NCBI GenBank assembly: GCA_038259155.1
Contig: JBBSPE010000072.1
Coordinates: forward strand, 1-20,633
Direction of reading: 5' to 3'
From: JAABRT01 sp038259155
GTDB lineage: Bacteria > Gemmatimonadota > Gemmatimonadetes > Gemmatimonadales > Gemmatimonadaceae
Length of the DNA stretch: 20,633 nt
In this document: positions 6,634-14,352 of the stretch, one piece after another
Layout: the number at the start of each line of letters is the position of its first letter
Position numbering within the stretch: position 1 is the first letter of the stretch
Translations under genes and position numbers: made by a program
The notes under the pieces: generated by a model
The model's input: only the letters and a program-made list of their open reading frames with translations
Databases searched by the model: none
Told to the model about the DNA's origin: nothing

Positions 6634-6865
6634 TACAGGCACTTGCGGAATACAAGACGACGCGTATGTGACCATAAGTCAACGCCTTACGGACTTTTCC
6701 TCGCGTTGATTGACAGGTCAGCGCTCACGTTCGTCGCAATCAGTCAATCTCTCCACATTCCGGCGGCGAGAAACTGCGCATCTTCGCCAGGCGCCAGCTG
6801 ACGCCCACTCAGCCCGGACACCACGCCGTCTTCCGCCGGCGAAACTGGCCCAAGAAATGCATGCG

Positions 6866-7786
6866 CTACGACAGCGCCGAGATCGTCCCCCGAAACACAA
6901 CGCGCCCCTCGCCACGCAGTGATGGATACCACAGCCTCTCGGCACGTGCACCACTTCCAGCCGCGTTTTCCACGTCACGAAAGGATACCGTGACCACTTG
7001 GCCGGAATGTGTGACCAGTTCGACCGGAGCGGTGGCCAAACCCCACTCCACCAACAGGATGGCGCTCGCAATGGCCCCGGTCCCGCACGCCAGGGTCTCG
7101 TCCTCAACGCCGCGCTCATAGGTGCGGTAGCGCCAGCGACCGTCTCCGGCCGCCGTCACCCAGTTCACATTCGCTCCGTCAGGCGCCAGAGAAACATGCT
7201 GCCGTAATGGCCGGCCCCGACCGACCACGTCCAGTGACGCTAGCTCGTCGCGCACGATCACCACGTGCGGCACGCCCACCCGAGCATAGCCGACCTGGCG
7301 ATCGCCGTCGGCCGGTGGCAGACCGAGAAAGTGCGGGCGTACATCCGTGACCGCTGCCAGATCGATCTCGGGCTCACCATCCACAATGCGACCCGATACC
7401 CGCCCGGAATCTGTGTCCAGCTCCACGTGGTCGGGCGAGGCGAGCCCGACGCGCACGGAAAGCTCCGTGCTGCACAGGGTGGCGTTTCCGCACAGCTCCC
7501 CAAGGCTCCCGTCTCGGTTGAAGTACCGCAGGCGCACGGCACCGATGCCTCCTGGGGCCTGACCGAGTGTCGGAAAATCAGGAGCCGCAGGCTCAAGCAA
7601 CACGAGACCATCAGCGCCTATCCCATTGTGGCGGTTACAGATGGCGACAATCACCTCAGGTTGAACGAGGCGTGAGCCGTCCACCTCCCGGCCGTCGAAC
7701 ACCACGAAGTCATTGCCGGAACCGGTCATTTTGGTGAACGGCGTTCCCTCCAGCGCCCGAAGGCCTGCGACCGTCGCATCGTCCAC
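6866..7786 (-). CDS. dapF: Diaminopimelate epimerase
   Basis: DapF converts LL- to meso-diaminopimelate for lysine and peptidoglycan. The 306-residue product shows FTKMTGSGNDFVVFD (17-31), YFNRDGSLGELCGNA (88-102) with the first catalytic Cys99, GVPHVV (171-176), and RTYERGVEDETLACGTGA (221-238) with the second catalytic Cys234. It is about 30 residues longer than many homologues, partly from an N-terminal extension of about 15 residues. The usual CGNGxRC around the first cysteine reads CGNATLC here. It is the last gene of the long - strand cluster, starting 21 bases after the glycosyltransferase stop. A weak stem (6790-6805) lies about 60 bases downstream, with no T-run. Confidence 0.93.
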   Translation of the reverse strand: MDDATVAGLRALEGTPFTKMTGSGNDFVVFDGREVDGSRLVQPEVIVAICNRHNGIGADGLVLLEPAAPDFPTLGQAPGGIGAVRLRYFNRDGSLGELCGNATLCSTELSVRVGLASPDHVELDTDSGRVSGRIVDGEPEIDLAAVTDVRPHFLGLPPADGDRQVGYARVGVPHVVIVRDELASLDVVGRGRPLRQHVSLAPDGANVNWVTAAGDGRWRYRTYERGVEDETLACGTGAIASAILLVEWGLATAPVELVTHSGQVVTVSFRDVENAAGSGARAERLWYPSLRGEGRVVFRGTISALS

Positions 7787-7807
7787 GCGTGCCTCTTGGT
7801 ATGTGGC

Positions 7808-8581
7808 CTAGTACCGACCGGTGATGCCCCACCAACGAAGCCGCCACACCATCCAGACGGCTTCGCGTACGATCCGCTTCGACATCTTGGACTCTCCCTC
7901 GGTCCGATCATTGAACACAATCGGAATCTCGGCAATCCGGAAGCCGCGCTTCCAGGCCCGGAAACTCATCTCGATCTGAAAGGCATAGCCGTTCGAGCGC
8001 ACCTGCTCGAGCGGAATGGCCTCCAGCACGGTGCGGCGGAAACACTTGAAGCCGCCGGTCGCGTCGCCCAGGGCCATACCGGTGGCAATCCGGGCATAGA
8101 TGTTGGCCGCGTATGACAACAGCAGCCGCGTCATGGGCCAGTTCACCACGGTCACCCTGCCCTCTCGATACCGGGAACCCAGCACGAGGTCTGCGTTCTG
8201 GATGGCATGCAGGAACTCCGTCAGGTGCGCCGGATCGTGGGAGAAATCCGCGTCCATCTCGAACACATATTGAAACTGGCGGTCGGACGCCAACGCCCAG
8301 GCGAACCCCGCGAGGTACGCCCGTCCCAATCCCTCCTTGGCCGCGCGGTGCAGTACGTGCACGCGCGGATTCTCGGCCACCATATCGTCCACGATTTGGC
8401 CGGTGCCGTCCGGAGAGTTGTCGTCCACCACGAGCACTTCGAGCCGAGGATCCTGTTCGAGGATTCGGGGCACGATGCGGCCGATGTTTTCGCGTTCATT
8501 GTAGGTGGGCACGATCACGAGCGCCCGTTCGCCATCGGGGATGGCAGCCTGAGGAGACCATGGCGTGGGGCGGTCAGCCAC
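7808..8581 (-). CDS. GT2 polyprenol-phosphate sugar synthase, Dpm1-like
   Basis: This is a cytosolic GT-A fold enzyme of the dolichol/polyprenol-phosphate mannosyltransferase group, which loads a sugar from a nucleotide donor onto a lipid phosphate. The 257-residue product has VIVPTYNERENI (22-33), VVDDNSPDGT (51-60), and EMDADFSHDP (108-117) with the metal-binding DAD. The near-C-terminal residues (FNDRTEGESKMS) also match. Unlike longer Dpm proteins it has no C-terminal membrane segments. The start is a GTG at 8581 overlapping the upstream gene by 8 nt. The frame is open much further upstream, but that part is a shadow of the YfhO-like gene. The donor sugar (mannose, glucose or other) cannot be told. 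Confidence 0.88.
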   Translation of the reverse strand: MADRPTPWSPQAAIPDGERALVIVPTYNERENIGRIVPRILEQDPRLEVLVVDDNSPDGTGQIVDDMVAENPRVHVLHRAAKEGLGRAYLAGFAWALASDRQFQYVFEMDADFSHDPAHLTEFLHAIQNADLVLGSRYREGRVTVVNWPMTRLLLSYAANIYARIATGMALGDATGGFKCFRRTVLEAIPLEQVRSNGYAFQIEMSFRAWKRGFRIAEIPIVFNDRTEGESKMSKRIVREAVWMVWRLRWWGITGRY

Positions 8582-11021
8582 GGACCGCTCGCCGTTCCAT
8601 GACGAAGCCAAGGGCCGCCCACGCCAACGCCAGCAAGAGCGCCACGAGCGTGATGAGCCTGCCCGTGTCGTACAGCGCGTTGTCGAACTGGAGCGAAACA
8701 GACTTGGCGCCGGCGGGTAGTGCGACCCCGGACAGGACAAAGTCTGCTCGGGCCATCGTCGCGGCCGCTCCGTCCACGGTGGCATGCCAACCGGGGTAGT
8801 AGTTCTCCGACACCATAAGCGTCGCGCCGGCCGGGACGTCACCCTCGAGCGCGAGCTCCACCTTGCCCGGTGCGTAGCTGGTTACACGGGCCGTGACCGC
8901 CAGCGGCTCGGGCAGTCCGCTGATCTGGTCGGCTGCCTGCCCATCCAAGGGCGAATCCTCTGGTACGAGCGCGGCGCGGGTCAGATCGAAGCGCGAATCG
9001 AGCACCGTGGACAAGGTGGTCTCGTCGTCGGCCTTCACGCGGAGCGGCACCACCCACGCGTACGGATTCTCTCCCGGCAGCCGGTACAGATAGATCTCGC
9101 TGCCCGCAGCATCACGCGTCGGTCCCACCACGCGTTCCGCACCCGGCATGGGAAGTTCGTCGAGATTCGTGTACAGATACTGCGTGTTGGTGAGCGCCCA
9201 GAAGTTGGGGTTGCCCGTCTGGCCGGCAAATCCAGCCGTTTCGAGCAGCTGCCGATACCGGCCCAGCTCATTGCCATGGTAGCCCTGCACGTCGCGGATG
9301 TCGTGCGCCATGAGCGCCGATCCGCCGAGCGCGGGGTCACGCCCGGCAATCGCGCCGCCACCCTGAAAGCCGAGGGCCAGCACCCGACCAGGCTCCGGCT
9401 GCGCGTTGACGTAGTCAATCGCCGCGTCAGACGCGTACAGCGAACTGGCAGGTTCGCTGAACAGCCAGTAGTTGCGTCCCACACTCCAAAGGTCGAGGGC
9501 CACCACGGCCACGAGCGCAAAGCCAACGGTACGCGGTGCCACGCGATGCTCAGCGCGCAGCCACACCAATACGGCGACCACCAGCGCCACGAGCGCCACA
9601 CGCCAGCCGCCAAGCACCAGTGCAGACGCGTTCGCGTCCACGCGCACAATCATGGACGGATCGACCATGACCAGCTCTGCGATCGACGTGAAGAACCCGA
9701 CCGATGCAAGCACGCCCGTGAGGACACCAGCGCCTGCCGCCCCAATCGCAAAGCGCTTGCTGAGCCGGCCCGCGATCAGCCGCTCCGAGCCGAACGCCGC
9801 CAACATGGCCACGGCGAACGTCATCACGTACAGGATCGTGCTCGGCGCCCGGAAGAACTTGGACCCGGGTACCACCGCGTACACCAGATGATAGAAGGGC
9901 GTGTTCCCGCCCCACGCCCAAAAAAGCGTGACCACTGCGGTGCCCAGCCAGAACCAGGCGTGCGCCCGCATGTGGCGATGCACGCCACCAGCGAGGCCAG
10001 CCACCGCGAGCAGCAGCACCGCGACGCCCAAGTACTCACTGTGAAAATGGATGCCGTTCGCGCCCCAGTAGTTGTCGAGAATTCCTGAGAACTGGGGGAT
10101 CCACGTGTTGATGGTCTCCTCGATCGGCATGGAGTACGACGACGCGTAGTCGTAGCCTTTACCGCCAGAACGCGGAGACCAGTCCACGTACTCGGTCACG
10201 GGCAGGAACTGGATGGCGCCGATCGCAAAACCAACCATGATGGCGCCGAGCGCCAGGCCGAGCCGACCAACTCGGAACCCACCGGCTGCGTCGGCCTCTG
10301 GCGTGTCTCGCTTGGCAGTCGCAGTCGTCGTCGCCACCGGCGAGACGGCCCCCGGCTTGAACGCGACGAACAATGCAAACGCCCCTGCCGTGAGCAGGAG
10401 ATACTGGAGGAGCTGTGGGTGGGGCGACAGCACGCCGAGGCCAACGACGAACGCCAGCACGCCCCAGCTCCATCGGGCGCCATCGCGGATGCCGCGCACG
10501 AGCATCCAGAGCGTGAGGGGGAGCAGCGCACTCACAAACAGCTTGCCGTCGTGTCCCGGAGAGGGGAACGACGCGAGCTGACCGCTCAGCATGTAGGCCA
10601 CGCCGCCCACCGACGCGGGCAGCAGGCCCAGCCCCACCACGCGCAGGAAGCCAATGGTGAAGATGCCGGCCAGGGCGGTATGAATGATGAAGCCCCACGT
10701 CATGGCGACATCGGTGGGCAGCACCATGCGCAACAGGAACGTGGGATAGAAAATGTCGCCGTGCATGGCGGCCACGTACGGCATGCCGCCCTGCAGGTAG
10801 GGATTCCATTGCGGGAACCCCTGCCCTGCCCGAAGCATCTCAGCGGCAAAATGCCGGAACGGATAGCCCGCGATGTACTGGTCGGAATGCGGATTGACCA
10901 GGAAGTTGCCGCCGAGCGCCGGCCACGCGAGCAGCAGCGTACAGGCGATGCAGGTGGCGAGGGCCCAGGCCCAGGCGTGGCGCGGCGTCCAGTCCGGCAG
11001 TGTAGCGTCGGATCGATCCAT
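8574..11021 (-). CDS. YfhO-family polytopic membrane protein (GT-C candidate)
   Basis: The 815-residue protein has a first membrane helix (about 15-38), then an extracytoplasmic loop with NPHSDQYIAGYP (43-54, holding a candidate catalytic Asp47) and QWNPYLQGGMPYVA (71-84). About ten further hydrophobic segments follow, then a large C-terminal extracytoplasmic domain and a last helix near 785-808. The segment ENYYPGWHATVDG and the following ADFVLSGVALPAG are hallmarks of the YfhO family. Known Gram-positive YfhO proteins transfer a sugar from a polyprenyl phosphate to lipoteichoic acid on the outer membrane face. A comparable envelope glycosylation role is inferred here because lipid-phosphate sugar synthases sit on both sides. 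The acceptor is unknown. The start is an ATG 65 bases after the flippase-like gene. Confidence 0.85.
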   Translation of the reverse strand: MDRSDATLPDWTPRHAWAWALATCIACTLLLAWPALGGNFLVNPHSDQYIAGYPFRHFAAEMLRAGQGFPQWNPYLQGGMPYVAAMHGDIFYPTFLLRMVLPTDVAMTWGFIIHTALAGIFTIGFLRVVGLGLLPASVGGVAYMLSGQLASFPSPGHDGKLFVSALLPLTLWMLVRGIRDGARWSWGVLAFVVGLGVLSPHPQLLQYLLLTAGAFALFVAFKPGAVSPVATTTATAKRDTPEADAAGGFRVGRLGLALGAIMVGFAIGAIQFLPVTEYVDWSPRSGGKGYDYASSYSMPIEETINTWIPQFSGILDNYWGANGIHFHSEYLGVAVLLLAVAGLAGGVHRHMRAHAWFWLGTAVVTLFWAWGGNTPFYHLVYAVVPGSKFFRAPSTILYVMTFAVAMLAAFGSERLIAGRLSKRFAIGAAGAGVLTGVLASVGFFTSIAELVMVDPSMIVRVDANASALVLGGWRVALVALVVAVLVWLRAEHRVAPRTVGFALVAVVALDLWSVGRNYWLFSEPASSLYASDAAIDYVNAQPEPGRVLALGFQGGGAIAGRDPALGGSALMAHDIRDVQGYHGNELGRYRQLLETAGFAGQTGNPNFWALTNTQYLYTNLDELPMPGAERVVGPTRDAAGSEIYLYRLPGENPYAWVVPLRVKADDETTLSTVLDSRFDLTRAALVPEDSPLDGQAADQISGLPEPLAVTARVTSYAPGKVELALEGDVPAGATLMVSENYYPGWHATVDGAAATMARADFVLSGVALPAGAKSVSLQFDNALYDTGRLITLVALLLALAWAALGFVMERRAVRG

Positions 11022-11050
11022 GCGAGCGTCGAGGGAATACGAGGAAACGC

Positions 11051-11078
11051 GCCCGACCGGCCACTCCGCCGTTCGGGC
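11051..11078 (-). terminator. Stem-loop between flippase-like and YfhO-like genes
   Basis: GCCCGA pairs with TCGGGC and, after one mismatch, CGGC pairs with GCCG around a 6-base loop. On the - strand it is followed by a short T3 run. It occupies the only gap over 25 bases within the right-arm cluster and could attenuate transcription. The evidence is weak. Confidence 0.3.
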
Positions 11079-11086
11079 ACGTAGCG

Positions 11087-12055
11087 TCAGCGCGGCGCCG
11101 GTGTCCTGGCTCGCGCGAACACGAGACTCACGAGCCCTGGTGCGACTTCGAGCACCGTGAGCCAGAGTCGAGAAATGATGACCAGTACTGTCGCCTCCGG
11201 CGCTGCCGCCATGCCCAGCGCGACCAGCGACAATCCGAGTGCGGCGTCACGCGCCCCGATGCCGCCGGGTGCGATCAGCGTGAGGTACCCCACAAGGTAT
11301 GAAGCTGTCCAAATTGCGACGAAAGTCGGAAGCGCGCCACTCACCGCGGGTAGAACCGCCTTGGTCAGCAGCGCGAACGCCAGGCCGTATCCGACCCACG
11401 ACGCGGTGTTGATGGCAACCGCCAACCAGATCACGCCACTCGGCAACGGACGCTCCGGGGCGGTGAGCGATTCCCGCCGACGTGACAACCACGCGAGAAT
11501 CGGCGGGAGCAGTCGAGGCAGCAGCAGCACCCCCACCACGAACCCCGCGCTGCCGACCATGGTCACAATGCGATAGCGCGGGTCGAGGGAGTCAAGCACG
11601 CCCGCACCGGTGAGGGCCACCACGCCAAACCCGGCGCCGATGTTGAGCAGCGTGCCGAGCAGGGCCGCACCTGCCGCGGCCACGGGATTCGCGCCCTCGC
11701 GCCGAGCGAGGACCACCAGCGCTCCGACGGACCACACCTTGCCGGGCACGTACCGTCCGAGATTTGCAATGGTCCAAATGCGGACCGCCGAGCGGTAGCT
11801 GATGGTGCTGCCCCAACCGGCCATGAGCAGTCGCCAACTCTGAATGAGCGCGGCGTAGGTCGCGAGCACGATGAGGCTCGCGGCGGCGACGAGCGACCAC
11901 TGGATGTCGAGTGCTGCTGCCGACGCGCGCAACTCCTCGCGCATGCGAAGCAGCTCGCGGCCCACGAGCGCGAGAATCACGGCGAGCAGGGCGAACTGCA
12001 GGACCGTCCACCATGCGCGTCGTGCGCCCGGGTGTTTGCCCGCCGCGGTGCTCAC
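11087..12055 (-). CDS. MprF-flippase-like (LPG synthase TM domain) membrane protein
   Basis: The 322-residue protein has about eight membrane segments and the two marks of the lysylphosphatidylglycerol-synthase transmembrane family (UPF0104): NLGRYVPGKVWSVGA (about 98-112) and LIAPGGIGARDAALGL (about 258-273). In MprF this domain flips aminoacylated lipids. Stand-alone members are often found beside glycosyltransferases, where a lipid-flipping or transport role is proposed but not proven. There is no synthase domain, so it does not aminoacylate lipids itself. It starts with GTG overlapping the GT4 stop by 4 nt (GTGA), so the two are translated together. Confidence 0.85.
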   Translation of the reverse strand: MSTAAGKHPGARRAWWTVLQFALLAVILALVGRELLRMREELRASAAALDIQWSLVAAASLIVLATYAALIQSWRLLMAGWGSTISYRSAVRIWTIANLGRYVPGKVWSVGALVVLARREGANPVAAAGAALLGTLLNIGAGFGVVALTGAGVLDSLDPRYRIVTMVGSAGFVVGVLLLPRLLPPILAWLSRRRESLTAPERPLPSGVIWLAVAINTASWVGYGLAFALLTKAVLPAVSGALPTFVAIWTASYLVGYLTLIAPGGIGARDAALGLSLVALGMAAAPEATVLVIISRLWLTVLEVAPGLVSLVFARARTPAPR

Positions 12056-13308
12056 GTGTCTCGCGGTGCGGCCGGAATCGACTCGTCGATCGGCGCGCCC
12101 GCGGTGTGCTGGACAGCCTCGTAGTACGCGAGGTAGCGCGCCGCCACGCCGGACGGACTGAACGTGTCTGCGAGGTGACGTCGTGCGTCAACGCCCATGG
12201 CCGCGGCGCTCGCTGGATCCCCCGTCATGGCGTCGAATGCGCGGGCGAGGGCGGCGGTGTCACCTGCCGCGACAAGCGTGCCGCCCTGCGTTGGATCCAC
12301 CACATCCGGCAGTCCGCCGGAGGCATAGGCAATGACTGGTGTCTCGCACAACTGCGATTCCACCGCCACGAGCCCCAGGCCTTCTTCGCGCGACGGCATC
12401 ACGGTGGCCAGCGCACTCGCGTAGAAGGCGGGGAGCGCCTCGCTGGGTTGCGAGCCGTGCCACGTGAGTCGATCCTCTACTCCGAGCGTACGCGCGCGCT
12501 CGAGCAGCGCCTCGCGGTCGGGGCCGTCGCCAATCATGTCGCACGAGACGGGATGCGCTGTTCTGGCCAATGCATCCAGGAGGTCGGCGGCGCCCTTCTG
12601 CGCATTCATCCGCCCCACAAAGAGCAGGCGACCAGAGCGGGGCGTGGTGCCGGGTGCGAAGCGCTCAGTGTCCACGGGCATCGGCGCGACGGTCACGGTC
12701 ACCTTGGGGGCGATGCGTGTGGCCTGTTCCGCCAGCCAGCGCGAAACGGCGGTGACGTGTCGGGCTCGGCCCAGAACGCGACGCATGAGGCCGTGGGCCG
12801 GCGTGACGCTGCTTGCCAGACGCACGTCGCTGCCGTGCAGCGTGATGACCAGCGGCGGCATTCCGGCTTTGCCCACACCCGCTTGCCAGGCAATGAGCCC
12901 GGCCGGAAACCACCAGTGCGCGTGCACCACGTCATACGGGGTGCCGTTGCGACGTGCCTGTGTGATGGCGCGCCGTGTGGCCTGGCGCATGTGCCAGAGC
13001 AGGCCAAGCAACGCGAGGCGTCCAGACCACGAGGCGCGCACTGTTTCGGCCATCGCCCCTTCGTACGCGAGCGTCTGCCGATCGTCTCGGGCATACCTTA
13101 CGCGCTCCACGGGAATGCCGTCCACGATATCCCGCGCGGGGAGTCCGGGGGCGCCCGGTGCCAGTACGTGCACCACCGCGCCCGCGTCAACCAATGCGCG
13201 TGCCAGCCGGAGCACGAAGGAACCGGCGGCGTCTCCAGACGTACGCGGAAAGTTGTGGGTGACAAAGAGCACGCGCGGTGTCTGCGCGCTGGACGACCGA
13301 ACGGTCAC
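12052..13308 (-). CDS. GT4-family glycosyltransferase
   Basis: This is a 418-residue GT-B fold enzyme. The N-terminal domain opens with RVLFVTHNFPRTSGDAAGSFV (12-32) and has HAHWWFPAG (129-137) and ITLHGSDVR (155-163). The C-terminal nucleotide-sugar domain has LLFVGRMNAQKGAADLL (228-244), MIGDGPDR (258-265) and the E-x7-E pair Glu309/Glu317 in REEGLGLVAVE. It probably adds a sugar to a lipid-linked or LPS acceptor at the cytosolic membrane face; donor and acceptor are unknown. It starts with GTG overlapping the GT2 stop by 4 nt and ends overlapping the flippase-like gene by 4 nt. Confidence 0.92.
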   Translation of the reverse strand: MTVRSSSAQTPRVLFVTHNFPRTSGDAAGSFVLRLARALVDAGAVVHVLAPGAPGLPARDIVDGIPVERVRYARDDRQTLAYEGAMAETVRASWSGRLALLGLLWHMRQATRRAITQARRNGTPYDVVHAHWWFPAGLIAWQAGVGKAGMPPLVITLHGSDVRLASSVTPAHGLMRRVLGRARHVTAVSRWLAEQATRIAPKVTVTVAPMPVDTERFAPGTTPRSGRLLFVGRMNAQKGAADLLDALARTAHPVSCDMIGDGPDREALLERARTLGVEDRLTWHGSQPSEALPAFYASALATVMPSREEGLGLVAVESQLCETPVIAYASGGLPDVVDPTQGGTLVAAGDTAALARAFDAMTGDPASAAAMGVDARRHLADTFSPSGVAARYLAYYEAVQHTAGAPIDESIPAAPRDT

Positions 13309-14345
13309 GCGTCGTCGCGCGTTCGCGTCGAGCGCGGATCATCGTCGGACCGTGCCCGCGGCGCACTCGCGAGTACCTCGTCAAGCGTGCGACGCACATC
13401 GCGCAACTCGGCGCGCTGCTGCGCGATCTGTTCGCCAAGCAGCCCGGTGGCGAAGAACACGCTGCCGAGCATGAGGCACGTTTCCACGAGTGTGAGCAGT
13501 GGCCGGTACCCCACGCCACCGATCACCCGCACGCCAACGGCCACGATCCCGGTGAGCACACCGATGGCGAACAGCGACGCCCCCAGCATGCCGAACGCGA
13601 GCAACGGCTTCTGGCCAAAGCGCAGTTCGAACCACACGGCGAGCATGTCGAGCACGCCAATGGGAATGCGCGAGATGCCGAACTTGGAGCGGCCGGCATG
13701 TCGGGGATACAGCGGGATGGGGATCTCGCTGACCGTGTATCCTTCGTTGGCCGCGAGCGCGATCATGTAGCGATGCCAGTCGGGACGCATGGGAAGCGCC
13801 GCCATGATTTCGCGCCGGTACGCCTTCACATTGTTGAGGTCGCGCACGGACACACGGAACAACCGCCGACTCAGGCCATTGTAAATGCGGGAGACGAACG
13901 CCTTCTCGTATTTCCCCTGCTTGTAGCCCGTGACCATGTCCGATTGGCCGTCGAGAATGGGCGCGACAAGGCGCGGAATGTCCTCCGGCTTGAACTGCAG
14001 GTCGGCGGGATAGAACACGAGCACGGCGCCCAACGAGTTCAACCATCCGGTGCGCAGCGCCTCGGCAATACCGCGTTGCGTGCGGTGACGCACTGGGTGC
14101 AGGAACGGATAGCGTTCCTGCAGTGACTCCAGCACGGCCCACGTATCGTCCGATGAACCATCATCGATCACGACAACCTCGAACGTCGTGTCGAGCGCTG
14201 CAAATGCTGCCTCCGCCTGCTCCATGAAGAGCGGCAGATTCTCCGCTTCATCCTTGGCCGGCACGAGCACACTCACATCGAGCGACGTGCGACGGACACG
14301 CCCCGCGCGGGTGTCAGCGAACGCTGGGGGAACAGTCACCGTCAT
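13305..14345 (-). CDS. GT2 glycosyltransferase with C-terminal TM pair (GtrB/CsbB-like)
   Basis: The 346-residue product has a GT-A domain with VSVLVPAKDEAENLP (24-38), VVIDDGSSDDT (58-68) and YPADLQFKPEDI (112-123), then two hydrophobic segments (about 245-270 and 280-302) and a charged coiled tail. This is the layout of GtrB/ArnC/CsbB enzymes, which make polyprenyl-phosphate sugars for later transfer outside the membrane. The usual DADLQ metal motif reads PADLQ, so only the second aspartate (Asp115) remains, as in several family members. The ATG at 14345 is chosen because it lies 7 bases after the rpoN stop; the open frame upstream would run into rpoN. Confidence 0.88.
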   Translation of the reverse strand: MTVTVPPAFADTRAGRVRRTSLDVSVLVPAKDEAENLPLFMEQAEAAFAALDTTFEVVVIDDGSSDDTWAVLESLQERYPFLHPVRHRTQRGIAEALRTGWLNSLGAVLVFYPADLQFKPEDIPRLVAPILDGQSDMVTGYKQGKYEKAFVSRIYNGLSRRLFRVSVRDLNNVKAYRREIMAALPMRPDWHRYMIALAANEGYTVSEIPIPLYPRHAGRSKFGISRIPIGVLDMLAVWFELRFGQKPLLAFGMLGASLFAIGVLTGIVAVGVRVIGGVGYRPLLTLVETCLMLGSVFFATGLLGEQIAQQRAELRDVRRTLDEVLASAPRARSDDDPRSTRTRDDA

Positions 14346-14352
14346 GCGTCGC

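Larger units (their letters stand above)
6388..6865. other. Gene-free convergent intergenic region
   Basis: No convincing gene is present. Short open frames on the + strand here lack any recognisable motif and are rich in Arg, as expected for shadow frames. The stretch holds a dif-like site (6571-6598), a local AT-rich patch around it, and three GTGGA-type repeats (6605-6633). By hand count, 6391-6570 has 74 G and 37 C, while 6661-6860 has 48 G and 71 C. Strand bias therefore changes sign inside this noncoding region. Confidence 0.8.

Noticed and set aside
6708..6749. GATTGAC / GTCAATC inverted repeat
   Set aside because: A 7-bp arm pair 28 bases apart is expected by chance at this length; no operator partner seen.
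6616..6801. Small + strand open frame in the convergent gap
   Set aside because: No ribosome-binding site, no motif, composition like random GC-rich DNA; overlaps the GTGGA repeats.
8582..8842. N-terminal extension of the Dpm1-like protein
   Set aside because: Translation of this part is Arg/Ser/Trp-rich and overlaps the well-conserved C-terminus of the YfhO-like protein; it is a shadow frame.
11911..13770. Long + strand open frame of 619 codons
   Set aside because: Lies opposite the flippase-like, GT4 and GT2 genes, which have clear family motifs; the composition is rich in Arg, His and Cys.
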